From: Amblyomma americanum
Lineage: Eukaryota; Arthropoda; Arachnida; Ixodida; Ixodidae
Assembly (NCBI RefSeq): GCF_052857255.1
Contig: NC_135502.1
Location: 187,733,806-187,797,805, forward strand
Length of the DNA: 64,000 nucleotides
Direction of reading: 5' to 3'
Shown: piece by piece, positions 1 through 10,730 of the stretch
How positions within the stretch are numbered: position 1 is the stretch's first letter
Layout of the letters: every line of letters begins with the position of its first letter
The notes under the pieces: generated by a model
Databases searched by the model: none
What the model saw: only the letters and a program-made list of their open reading frames with translations
What the model was told of the DNA's origin: nothing
Translations under genes and position numbers: made by a program

Positions 1-1915
1 TCTCTACAGGCCCTGATACATTTTTTTCCCATTTTATGAGTACTCTGTTACCTCTATATATATCTTTTAAAAGATTAATTACTCCATTTTCCACATCCAA
101 TGTGCCCAATATGTCCCACAAATGCTCCTGAGTAATGTTGTCATAGGCTCCCCTAATATCCAGAAATGCTAGCAATAAGGGCCTATGTTCCTTTTCCGCA
201 ATTTCTATACACTGTGTCAATGAAAATAGATTGTCCTCCAACCTCCTTTGTTTCCGGAACCCATTCTGTAGTTCCCCTAACACCCCCTCGTTCTCCACCC
301 AAGCCTGCAGTCTATCCTTTATAATTTGCATCACCACCCTGTAAACCACAGATGTCACTGTTATGGGGCGATAGTTACTTACGTCTGCTTTGTCCCCCTT
401 TCCCTTATATATCATGTTCATTCTACTTAATCGCCATTCATCGGGGACTTTCTCATCCACTATCATTTTGTTCACTACCTGTATTAATGTTTGCTTGGAT
501 TTTGGTCCTAACTTCTTTATCAACATAATCGGGATACCATCTGGTCCTGTTGATGTGCCACTAGGAACCTTCTTCTCTGCCCTTTCCCACTCTCCTTGCT
601 CAAGTGAAGCTATTGCTGTAACCGGTCTATCCTCCTTCGATAAATTATGTACCACGTGCTCTGCTGAAAATTTTTCCGTCATCCTTGTTCCTATGTGTTT
701 TATTGCTTCATCCCCTTCTAGTCGAATACCCTCATCTGTAACAATAAACCTTTGTTCTAGCCTAGTTTTATTACTCATTGCATTTAGATGTTTCCAGAAT
801 TTTTGGGCTGCTTTTCTATCCTTTTTATTTACTTTTGACATTCATTGGGCACCCTTTCTTCGAATTTTCTCATTAATCAAATAGGATGCGTCCCTTCTAC
901 ACTTTATGAAGGTGTCCCATTTTCTGTCTACTTCAGGTTTTGGTTCCCCTTTCTTCTTGGAATATCTGTGTTCTCTGGATGCTTCCTTGCGCTTTTCTAT
1001 TGCCCTCTTGACCTCCTCATCCCACCAACTCTTGGGTTTGCATCTTTTCCCTTTTTGCTTTACTCGCACCTTAGCTAGCTCTAGCTCCAGTAATCGAGTT
1101 AATTTGGTATAAGTCCATTCTGTTTCACTATCCTCAAAAATTACTTTCTCGATTCTTTTGGCTGCTACTTCCAATTGCTTTTCTGAGTAAAAATTTCCCC
1201 CTGATTGTTCATCTTGCTTCAGTCCTACATTGCTTTTTCTTCTGAAGCTCAACTTGATACGCTTGTGGTCACTACCTAGACTTCTGGAACCATCTTCATC
1301 TATGCTCATTACCCCTAATCTGTTATACATCCTCTGTGACATTAGTGCATAATCTATCGTCGAGTGCAGACTCCCCGCCTCCCATGTTATGAGCGCTTCA
1401 CACTTCTCGGTGCTGTTGCATACAACTAAATCATGCCGGTCACACATGTCCTGCAGCATGCTTCCTGTCGAATCCGTGTACCCATCCAGGTCTTCTATGT
1501 GTGCATTCATGTCACCTAATATAATTATCTCGCCCTGTCCTCCTAGCTCATCAATGTCGCTTGCAATACATTCTAACATTTTCCTATTTTCCTCTTTGGC
1601 ATTGACCCCTGTCCACAGGTATACAAAGCCAAGGAGTGTTAGCTTGCCTGCCACTGTTCCTTTTAGCCATAAATGTTCCCTGCATCCCAGTCTAACCCTT
1701 TGAAAATTCATACTTTTATGAATGAATGCCCCAATTCCACCTCCCTTTCTGCTGCCCTCTGTTCTATTGCAATATTCCCATGCGTAGTCTGGGTTACAGG
1801 GTGGTTGCTGCATGTCTCTAAAATGTGTCTCCGCTAAACCATATACCATTAATTCCTCCTGTCTTAACTGTTCTTCTATTTCCTCCCATTTCAGTCTATT
1901 CCTGCCACCTTGCAT
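1..1915 (-). pseudogene. LINE copy A ORF2: endonuclease plus partial reverse transcriptase
   Basis: ORF2 encodes an apurinic-type endonuclease followed by reverse transcriptase, used in target-primed reverse transcription. The endonuclease reads from Met at 1915 and shows the catalytic motif LGDMNAH near 1520 and the late motif SDHKRI near 1262. The reading frame meets TGA at 842-844, where copies B and C have TGG (Trp), so one point change breaks it. Beyond the stop the same frame stays open into the RT fingers region to the window edge. Apart from that nonsense codon this copy looks intact over what is visible. It may also have decayed elsewhere outside the window. Confidence 0.85.
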
Positions 1916-2013
1916 GTTAATGAAACCTATATCTGAATTAAATTGGCCCTGGCGCTTGCGTCTCTTTCTTCCCCTATGGTTCCATTGTCCGTTTGATCTT
2001 AATTCTTCCTTCT

Positions 2014-2322
2014 CTACACTGGTTCCTTCAGAGCTCTGGGTCCCCCCAAAAAAGCTGTTGCCTGGCGACCTATCCTACTAACCACCTTCTTGCCAGTGGC
2101 ACCACCGTAGTGGATGCCATCCTGTGCAAAAGGGTGGGGCCTAACCTCGTACACTTCCCTGTTCACCTCCATCACCTCGTATCTTAGTCGTCGACTCAAT
2201 AGCCTAATTACCCGATTAGTCTCCACGACCCTCCTTTCCGTTTCGCGAGCCTGCCTCTGGACCTCTGGGATTGTGCATATGGTCACATGCACACTCTCAG
2301 AGGCCTCTCTAAGCCTACGCAT
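2014..2322 (-). pseudogene. LINE copy A ORF1, C-terminal part of SGNH-hydrolase domain
   Basis: About 102 residues remain of ORF1. They hold the last SGNH-hydrolase block, DGIH (Asp68 and His71 of this fragment), in the segment HPFAQDGIHYGG. It is followed by a conserved tail, AFLGGP, that recurs in copy D (63545-63602). SGNH/GDSL-type esterase domains are known in ORF1 proteins of some CR1- and L2-type LINEs; their role in retrotransposition is unclear. The earlier blocks are missing because the element is 5'-truncated at about 2330. Function is inferred from motifs only. Confidence 0.65.
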
Positions 2323-2339
2323 CCCTACCGCGGGCGCCG

Positions 2340-3470
2340 CCTATGCTCCGGCCACGGTGGCTCCGGCGCAAGCCGTTGCAGCAGGTCAACTAAAGGACTA
2401 CCTTGCCGATTACTCGCTCAGCGATGTGTTCAATGCAGATGAAACCGCGCTTTATTTTGAGTTGCTGCCGAACAAGACTGTCAGTTACAAAGGCGACACG
2501 TGTTCAGGCGGAAAGAGAAGCAAGGAAAGAGTGACGGTGTTGGTGTGCGCAAACGCGACTGGCACGGAACGGTGCCGCTTGCTAATTATAGGCAAAGCAG
2601 CGAAGCCTCGCTGCTTTAAAGGGCTAAAAACTCCCTGTTGATTATACTTTCAACAGAAAGTCGTGGATGACGCGAGCAATTTTCACGGATTGGCTGCGCA
2701 CACTCGACAGGAAGTTCGCGGCACAGAACAGGATTGTTCTGTTGTTCGTTGACAACTGTTCAGCCCATTGCGACATCAGCGGACTGAAGGCGATCCGTCT
2801 GGCATTTCTGCCGAAAAACACTACGGCTGTGCTGCAGCCTATGGACCTTGGGGTTATTAAAAACCTCAAAACACTGTACAGGCGCCACCTCCTAGAGCGG
2901 ATTCTTGTGCGTATGGACAGCGGCAAATCGTACGACGTCAATCTCCTCGGAGCCTGCCACATGCTGGCAACATCGTGGAATGCTGTCAAGGCGGACACAG
3001 TCGCGAACTGTTATCGAAAGTGCGGCTTCATTGAAGGCCCAGAAGCCTGCAGCACGGCAGAGCTGGATGCTCAGTGTGATGACTCCGTCGCGCTGCACCC
3101 TGCCTACGCTGCTTTATCGGAGGGTGTTGACTTCCAGAGCTTCGTAGACGTTGACAGCGGCGTGGAGACATCGGGGCCGTTAAGCGATGCCGAGATTATT
3201 GAAGCGGCCTGCGGTGAACAGATGTCGCACAACTCCGGCGCGGCGAGCACAGCTGACAGCGACGACGAGTCCGACGGAGTCGACGATCCATTGCCACCCC
3301 CGAGTGCATGTGAAACAGCGTCAGCACTCGATCTGGCTGCGCGCTACTTCTCCGCCGATGATAATTCGGACGCTGCGTTGGAGCTGTTGGGCAAGTTGCA
3401 GACGATGCTTGTCGAGTCACGGCAAAGAAAACGAAAACAAATGCGCATCACCGATTATTTTTCTCTTTGA
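2340..3470 (+). pseudogene. Tigger transposase, DDE domain and C-terminus, frameshifted
   Basis: This is a pogo/Tigger (DDE_1) transposase that cuts and pastes its own element in the nucleus. The three catalytic aspartates are visible: NADETALYF near 2435, LLFVDNCSAH near 2745 and LQPMDLGVI near 2840. A frameshift at about 2633-2650 (KGLKT to the VDYTFNRK frame) separates 2340-2640 from 2667-3470. The C-terminus has an acidic stretch (ADSDDESDGVDD) and ends QMRITDYFSL, a canonical PIP box (Q-x-x-I-x-x-Y-F) that would bind PCNA. Drosophila pogo transposase is known to carry such a motif. The N-terminal DNA-binding domain is missing. Confidence 0.85.
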
Positions 3471-3492
3471 TATGCTTTGCCAATCTGCTGTT

Positions 3493-3498
3493 AATAAA
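3493..3498 (+). terminator. Polyadenylation signal AATAAA
   Basis: AATAAA lies 23 bp after the Tigger_1 stop codon, as expected for the transposase transcript. Confidence 0.5.
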
Positions 3499-3823
3499 CA
3501 TGTTTTTGAAGCATAGTGTCATATTTAATCATTAAGCTTGCTGCTTGCGCGAATGCATTTTGATGTTGGCTCCAACCGCATAAACAAATTAACTTTATTT
3601 CCTTCGACATTCGGGCTCTATGATTTTAATTCGCGCAATCGCCCGCCGCAAATGTGTAGTAGCGCGTAGTAAGAGATAACGATCTCAGATATGCCTGTTT
3701 TAGCTTCGGCCCGTGCTGCCGGGCGTGATGGCCGCTTTTTTTAGCGCCCGCTCGTTAATTCAAACTCCGCTTAATTCGAACAATTTTCTGGTCCCCCTCG
3801 AGTTCGAATTAACGAGGTTTTAC

Positions 3824-3979
3824 TATCGGCTGCTACAGCCGATAAAACATGACAGCACGAGTGCAGGGGAAGGAACGTAGTGCTTTATAGCCACTACTGG
3901 AAAGAAGGGCGGCCTCCTCTCCCAGAGAAGCCGACTGTGTGCGCATGTCCCGTGGCTTCCGGGATGATGATTTAGCTAC
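3824..3979. other. Spacer with short palindrome
   Basis: The sequence just outside the Tigger_1 end is a 21-bp palindrome at 3824-3844 (TATCGGCTG, CTA, CAGCCGATA). The remainder up to the SINE target duplication shows no recognisable element. Confidence 0.4.
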
Positions 3980-3992
3980 CGATACACATTTG

Positions 3993-4232
3993 GTTTGGTT
4001 TGGTTTATGGGGGTTTAACATCCCAAAGCGACTCAGGCTATGAGAGATGCCGTAGTAAAGGGCTTCGGCAATTTCGACCACCTGGGGTTCTTTAATGTGC
4101 ACTGACATCGCACAATACACGGGCCTCTAGAATTTCGCCTCCATCGAAATTCGACCGCCGTGGCCGGGATCGAACCCGTGTCTTTCAGGCCAGCAGCCGA
4201 GCGCCATAACCACTCAGCCACCGCGGCGGCCT
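3993..4232 (-). repeat. tRNA-derived SINE (Ruka-like), full length
   Basis: On the minus strand the head carries an RNA polymerase III A box (TGGCTGAGTGG) and B box (GGTTCGATCCC). The 3' tail is ACCAAACC-rich. A 13-bp target-site duplication, CGATACACATTTG, flanks it at 3980-3992 and 4233-4245, which defines both ends exactly. It resembles the tick SINE Ruka and is mobilised in trans by LINE machinery. It is not a functional tRNA gene. Confidence 0.9.
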
Positions 4233-4249
4233 CGATACACATTTGTTTG

Positions 4250-5700
4250 ATTTGCCGTCTTTTGTATGTTATGATTTGTTATGTGAACCCACCATCATCA
4301 ATCTGACTATGCCCACTGCAGGCAAAAGGCCTTTCCCATATCTCCAATTAACCCTGTCCTGTGCCAGCTGTGCCCACTGTATGCCCGTAAACTTCTTAAT
4401 GTCATCCGCCCATTTAACTTTCTGCCACCCCCTGCTACACTTGCCTTCTCTTGGAATCCACTCCGTTGCCCTTAAGGACAAGTGGTTATCTTGCCTTTGC
4501 ATTACAACCCGTGCCTAGGCCCATTTCTTCTTCTTGATTTTGATTATGATGTCATTAACACGCGTTTGTTCCCTCACCCACTCTGCCCGCTTCCGGTCTC
4601 TTAACGTTACACCTGTCATTTTTCTTACCATAGCTCAATTCATTGTCCTCAACTTAAGCTTTTTGTTAGCCTCCAAGTTTCTGCCCCATAGGTGAATACC
4701 GGTAAGATACAGCTGTTGTATACTTTTCTCTTGATGGATATTGGTAAACTGTCATTCATTCATGATCTGAGAGAACCTGCCATATGCGCTCCACCCCATT
4801 CTTGTCCTTCTAGTTATTTCCCTCTCATGATGATCCAGATCAGCTGTCACTACCTGCTTTAAGTAGACGTATTCCTTTACCACTTCCACCACCTCACTGC
4901 CAATTGTGAACTGCTGTTCACTTCCTAGACTGTTGAAAATTACTTTGCTTTTTTGCATGTTAATTTTTAGACCCATCGTTCTGCTCTGCCTGTCTTACTC
5001 ATTAATCATGTTTTGCAGATCATCTCCTGAGTGACTCAGCAAGGCAATGTCATCAGCAAATCACACATTATTTAGGTATTCTCCATTAACTCTTGTCCCC
5101 AACTTTTCCCAATTCAGGCCTCGGAATAGTACCTCCTGTTAAACAGGCTGTGAATAGCATTGGCGAGATCATGTCTCCCTGCCTGATGCCGTTCCTTATT
5201 GGAATTTTATTGCTGACTTTATGGAGGACTATAGTAGCTGTGCAGTTGCTATATATATCTTCCAGTATTTTGATTTAAGGCTCTTCTACACTCTGATTAT
5301 GCAATGCCTGTATGACTGCTGAGGATTCCACTGAGTCGAATGCTTTCTCGTAATCAATGAAGGTTATATATAGAGGTTAGTTATATTCTGCACATTTTTC
5401 TATCACCTGATTTTTTCAAGACCTTGACGTCTCCTTTGTTATGAATTAAGATAATGTTAGTGTTCTAAGTTTCTGATACGCTCAATGTCATGAGGCATTG
5501 CATATTACAGGGTGACTATTTTTTCTAGCACAATCTCTTCTTCGTCCTTCAACACATCTGCTGTTACCTGATCCTCATGACCTGCTTTCCCCCTTTGCAT
5601 TGCTCCCTAAGGCTTTCTTTAGTGCCTCTTTAGTTACTGATGGGATGTCCCATTGCTGTGAGCTACTGTATAGCTTTCTGTCAAATCGCTGAAATTGGAT
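4250..5700 (-). pseudogene. RTE-clade LINE, RT and C-terminal relic
   Basis: Reverse-transcriptase pieces of RTE type can be read on the minus strand in several frames. They include a FIDYEKAFDSVE segment near 5365, a RQGDMISPMLFTACL segment near 5180, a NMQKSKVIFN segment near 4960, and the C-terminal KVKWADDIKKFTGIQW near 4415. The 3' end near 4290 is a short GATGATGG-like tail on the minus strand, usual for RTE elements. Multiple stops and frameshifts show it is old. The endonuclease end is not recognisable beyond about 5700. Confidence 0.75.
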
Positions 5701-7837
5701 TCAGAAGCTGCGATTATCTAAAGTTGCAGTCTTTACTTCATGTATTTTTGCACTGATGGCATTACTTTGTAGGTTGTGTGTGCATGGCACCAGTTGGCAC
5801 CCTGCCCAGGTGGGAAGCGTGCATGACGTCACAGGTCTCGCGGCGGCCTCCTCCCGTCGCACCATACTGGCATCGGTTCTGCTGTCATGCCTGAAGCTCA
5901 GAGTTGGCGCCATGGAAACAAAAAATGCGTCAAAAGTCACAGCCTAGAAAGTGGCAGCAGAAGTAATGATTATATCATTCAGCTATCGAAATGATCATGG
6001 ACTAGAGACACGGCTACGATCCCGTTGCCTCATCAAGTCACAACGAGTAAAAATAGCCTGGAGCACGACATATTGCCCAGACACGTACCCCGCAGTGGTA
6101 GCTGTGTATATTATAATCCAGTTTGATATGATCCAACAAGTTTTCTTGAATTAGGTATTAAAAGAATTTCTTTGCTGAAGGTAAATCAAGGCATCGCCTT
6201 CATTCATTCCTCCAGCCACACAAAAAGTGCAGCAGCGGTGCTGGGATGGGACGCGGAGGGAAGAGGGAGATTTGAAATAAGACTCGTACATCACGTAATC
6301 AGGGTGAATAGCGGAGTGCACGACATAAAAGCAGCCAACTTAATTGCAGCGGCGTAGCGAAAAAGTATGCAGCATGCAGTTTTTGTGACTGGAGCATTGT
6401 TACTACACTGCCAGACTGCATGCGTAACTCCCACGGACGGGATCTGGAGCAAGATTCTTGTGGCATTGACCTGCTAGTAAATTGCCAGTGTTGTTACTTT
6501 CTGATGGTCTTGGGCATGAGCGAAGAACCTCTTTGCTCAATTTTTCTTATATTTACACATGCTCACATGAAAACACTATTACACGATATATTTATTTTTC
6601 TACCCATTCATGCATACATATATGAATGTGCTGCAAATTCGGAATAAGGGAGACGAGAGTATTTATAATGTGTATTTCTGTTCTGCATCGCATCCGAGAT
6701 GATTTTCCGTCAGAGGTTGAATGAGCAAAAAAACTGGAACCAGTGAAAATATTTCCGAACTCTCTCTTGACAAGGAGAATACACCAGTAACAAATGTTGC
6801 ACGTTTTTCGCCTTCATATTCTCTGCAATTATGTGCACTAATATGTGCTACAGATTTCATATTTTTGGGAGTAAACTACGCTTTTTATAAGTCACCTGTA
6901 ATTTTCATCTAGTTTAGGTCCCCTTTTCGCTGTCATGCTTGCGGTTTTGCACTTTCTAGGGAATATTGCCACCTAGTATTACGAAGTGGTGCACAGCTAA
7001 CCTGGAGGATGACGATGTAGCACTTGCGCTATAGCTTATTGACCACCATTACCGCTATATCGAGGAAAACAACAACAACCACCTCTTCCTCCTGCCTGGC
7101 CCCAGGTCTTCAAGAATGTCTCCCTCACAAGTATACGTGACATTATGTACAGCAAAGTGTCAGGTTTGAGGCACTATCGTTTCAGAGGCATCATGAGAAT
7201 TCGCAACAGGGAAAGATTTATGTTGCGGTTGCTGTCGATTAAATTGCCACAATAAGAATTTGGACCTAGATGGTTTGTCGCGAAGGCTAGCTGCGCCTCC
7301 ATTGCGTGCCTCCGTTGCGATCGCTCAGCGAAACCGAAACCACGAAAGGGCGTTGCCACAGACCGCATGACGCGCTGAAGCTAGAAATCAGTTCTCAGAA
7401 GGTAATCAGAAGGTATCACAATCAAATTTCAAGCGCTTCTTGTAAGTCCCGGGAGGTGGCAGCACCTCCCAGTGAGCATGCATCATCATTATGGCACAAA
7501 ATTTCAAGCGGAAAGTTGAAACCATTCCCATATGACAAAGACCTTGTGGGACGGAAAAACTGCCACTGTACATATACGGCAAAAAACTCTCAAAGGGTTA
7601 AGTGTTGTAGTTAATTAAAACTATGGAATCATTGGTTATACCACAGTTTTTTTTTTGCACCTCATGTGGCCTAAACACACCTTACACATCACAGCCATCA
7701 TACATCACAGCCATTATACACATGATACTTTCCGGGTGCTTACGAATAATGCCGCCATCTGGAAGTGGAAAATAAAAGCTGTTGCTGTATGGTGCCATAG
7801 TCTTCTGAAAGCTTTTTCTTTTTACTTCTTTTATCTC
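5701..7837. other. Unassigned noncoding DNA
   Basis: Only short open frames with no recognisable domains are present. No terminal repeats, splice-bounded exons or element motifs were identified by eye. Confidence 0.5.
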
Positions 7838-7841
7838 TTAA

Positions 7842-8508
7842 AGGGACTATGCGATAAATTAATTGAGGTTACGTAAAACAGACAAGAGATTGGCATTCGA
7901 TCACTCGTCACCCTAGTGCAAGAATTTTTGAGCTAGCATCAATAATAATCAAGATATAGAGAATTAAAAGTTACGCGCCACCTCTCCCCCCTCAAATCGT
8001 ACACGCGGGACACCAGAAAAAAATAAAGAAAACAGGTCTGGGACTGGGCCCCGCTTAGAACACGTCGTCTGCTGACGTTCGGTTTGCAACTTCCGGCTGT
8101 TGCACCCAGCGCTCCAGCTGCAGCATCGGCAGCGTCTCCGCGATCTCTCTCCGGCTTTCTAAATTGTGGCGCGTGTCGGATTCCTTTGCTTGTCGTGTGT
8201 TGTTGCGGACGAAAAAGACACTGTGGGGTTCTCTGGAATTCCCGACAGAAAGAGGCGGCATAGGTAAATTGAAACCATATGCGCGAAGGCAGTGACCTGG
8301 CTCGCGCTTGCCCACTATTTTAGTTGCAAAAACCGTCACTATGAGAAAACCAATCGGCCCGCGAATTTTGAAAAACACGGTTTTTAAAAATTCATAATAA
8401 ATTGCAGGCTCAGTTCTGAAGACTCATACTTAGTGTAAATGCTCCTTAGCATCATTTCTAAGCATTGAAAACATTTACAAGAAACTTTTAATTCATTCTA
8501 TAGTCCCT
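7842..8508. mobile_element. TTAA-flanked MITE, 667 bp
   Basis: The left end AGGGACTAT (7842-7850) is mirrored by ATAGTCCCT (8500-8508). Both ends abut TTAA (7838-7841 and 8509-8512). A TTAA target duplication is the mark of piggyBac-type and some Sola-type transposition. No transposase is encoded, so it is non-autonomous. Its TTAAAGGG start recurs at three more sites in this window (25186, 32055, 34704). Confidence 0.75.
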
Positions 8509-8512
8509 TTAA

Positions 8513-9845
8513 TGTATGTGTCGCACTGTTAATCTCTGAATTTTTGTTCATTCATTTGTTTCACTGATTTTGATGGAAAATTTTGTTGTACGTTTATCAA
8601 CAATTTTGAAGTTTGCCAATTGAACACAGTTTACATTATTGACTGCAAGTGGCGCTGCAATCCGTAAACACCCGAATTTTGGCCACCTCAAACCCCTGCT
8701 TTTTGATACATGGACCCTATGGGAAGTTTCATTACTGGTGATATCAAAGAGCTCTTACGTAAGAACAGGCATGTGGTGTGCCTGCTCTTGGAGTCTGTAG
8801 CAGCTATGCCGCAAAAGGAGTGAGGCAAGATAGAGACGAACGGCTATCCTGCTCGGCACCTTTGAAGTGCTTGGAGCAGGATGAAAAGCAAAACTCGAAA
8901 AAAACACACATACTAATAGCAGTCGCTATGCGATACAGTGAGAAGGAAGAGGGTGGAGTAAATAAAACTAGGCCAATGTTATCAACCCGGATAACGTGAG
9001 CTTTTTACGGCATGAGCCATTACATGGAGCCCACCCTGAGCCGTTGCGTGGATCAAGTGCAAGCAAGGTCACCAGTCATAATGGCCAGGAGAGAAGGATG
9101 AGAGAACGACAGAAAGAAGGGGTGAATTAAGGGAAGGAATAGTAGGGACGCTATTGCAGACAGAGGGATTGAAAGAAGAACTAAAGAACGCTGGCCAGTA
9201 GAGAAAGGAGAGAGAAACAAGATGGGGAAAGGAAGACAAGGGGGAGAAAAATGAAGGGGCGCTGTCGTGGAGAGAGCAATGCAAAGATCCGAATCTCAAG
9301 CTGGTGGGCTAGCTGTGAAAACTTCCCTGCACACACAGCGATGCTGCCCGCTGCTCGCTATCGGAGCTGCAAAGGTCGTTGGCCATGTGAGCCAGTCTAA
9401 TTGGTTCTGTGCTTCTGTCTCTTCCCGAACGGCTGTTTTGAAGTGCACCAGTGCACGTGGGCACGCTGTGAACCAAGAAGCCAATCGGTGACAAGCAAAC
9501 AGAGAAGTTGAATGGTGAATACCTTGCAGCAGCGAGAGCAGCACCGGAAAAAACACGTAGAGAGCGAACCTTGCCGTCTAGGATGAGGTGCGTGCTAGGA
9601 GGGCTGCTCTGGAATGACGGCGCAGTAAGCGCCAATGTGAAGCAACTTCCCCCTTCACCATTACCGCCGCCCATACAGTGGCTCATGCTGACTGTTACCA
9701 ATTTTTTTTCATGCCCTCAGTATTCAGCTCACTTCGTGCATAGTGCAATAAGTGCTCTATTTGCAGTAATCCTCTTGCTGAAAGGGCATTTTATTCACTG
9801 CTTTCATGTAACACAGATATAAGCAGACCTAGCATGCTCTTGCAC
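8513..9845. other. Unassigned noncoding DNA
   Basis: A purine-rich stretch occupies about 9080-9260. No domains or element ends were recognised. Confidence 0.45.
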
Positions 9846-9954
9846 ATGTCAAACTCACTTATAGCAATATTCAAGTGCCATGGAAATGCCATTGTCATAA
9901 CCGATAATTGTTATAACCGGTTTGGGCCAAAAAAAAAAAAGAAAAGATCACGAA

Positions 9955-10482
9955 CTTTAGAACATTTATTGACAGGAAAGACCCAGAGAGGTTTGTGTTG
10001 TCCACTTGTGGTGGCTCCGGCACGCCAACAAGTGGACAACAAGTGGCGACGAGGATGGGATGAAGACGGAATGAACGTACGACACCCACCAAGGCAAGCC
10101 GACGACTCTACGTGAGACGCAAGGACCGGCGCGACAAGTACGTGGCATGGCGCAAGCACTTGGCACTCAGCCATTGTTCGCGGCACTTCCGCAGTTCGAT
10201 TCGAATGCGGAAACATGGACAAACTACTCCGAGCGGCTAGAGTCTTACTTCGATGCTAACGAAATCACCGACGACGCTCGCAAGCGCGCGATTCTTGTAA
10301 CATGTCTCAACCCGGAGGTATATGGTCGTCTCCGAAGCCTACTGGCGCCGAAAAAGCCGCGGGACGAACCTTATGAAGCCATCATTGCACTTCTCAAGCA
10401 GCAGTTTGATTGTTCTATTGCCTGTAAATGCTTGTTAATTCGGACTTTAGGAGACCGGAAAAATGTTCAAATTATCGAATGA
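9955..10482 (+). pseudogene. Gypsy-type LTR retrotransposon: primer-binding region and gag N-terminus
   Basis: From the ATG at 10147 an open frame of 111 residues encodes a gag/capsid-like N-terminus (QFDSNAETWTNYSERLESYF, then LLAPKKPRDEPYEAI). A TGGCGACGAGGATGGG segment at about 10042 looks like a primer-binding site just downstream of an LTR end. Similarity stops at about 10440-10480 and no pol follows, so this is a 3'-truncated fragment. It belongs to a different family from the Gypsy element at 25.3-30.5 kb. Confidence 0.65.
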
Positions 10483-10581
10483 TCCTGAAAAACTAACAAG
10501 AACCAATTGCATGACAGTATATTTGTTTGGTGAAAGGCTGGACAATGCTTGCTTTTGTTCGAGGTGAGAATTGCATGAAGA

Positions 10582-10730
10582 TTATTTATTTTTTTTTAAT
10601 TTCCCTAAATGCTTTATTGCATGCATACTGTCTGGAGCGTCGAAGCAGAACTGCTCAAAAATGGTAAGGGCCTCCCCAACAACCTCCATGGTGCGATGCG
10701 CAGGCGCCGGAACTTCACTGCTATGCTTGA
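10582..10730 (-). pseudogene. Possible Tigger transposase C-terminal relic
   Basis: The minus strand reads EALTIFEQFCFDAPDSMHAI near the end of an 88-residue frame, resembling the helical tail between the DDE domain and C-terminus of tick Tigger proteins. No PIP box follows. The assignment is weak. Confidence 0.35.

Larger units (their letters stand above)
1..2330 (-). mobile_element. Non-LTR retrotransposon (SGNH-LINE family), copy A, partial
   Basis: The element lies on the minus strand. Its 3' part runs off the left edge of the window and its 5' end stops at about 2330 against Tigger coding sequence. The order is ORF1 C-terminus (2322-2014), a spacer of about 100 bp, then ORF2 (1915 to beyond 1). 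Positions 1-884 match 43796-44679 (copy B) at a constant offset of 43,795 with only a handful of differences, so the two copies are young relative to their surroundings. The 5' truncation is typical of incomplete target-primed reverse transcription. The clade (I/R1/LOA-like or CR1-like) was not resolved. Confidence 0.85.
2331..3823 (+). mobile_element. Tigger/pogo DNA transposon (Tigger_1), 3' half
   Basis: This is the C-terminal half of a Tigger-type transposon followed by an AT-rich 3' region and a right terminal repeat. The right end (3760-3823) reads inward as a GTAAAACCTCGTTAATTCG type of Tigger terminus. The left half is absent because LINE copy A abuts it at about 2330. The simplest reading is that the LINE inserted into the Tigger. 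The terminal TA is degraded. Confidence 0.75.

Noticed and set aside
390..884. 164-residue + strand open frame (and its twin at 44185-44679)
   Set aside because: Exact antisense of the LINE RT in copies A and B; its conservation only reflects the LINE on the other strand.
3993..4232. tRNA gene (A and B boxes present)
   Set aside because: The boxes belong to a SINE head: long non-tRNA body, A-rich tail and target duplication. Same for 48526-48760.
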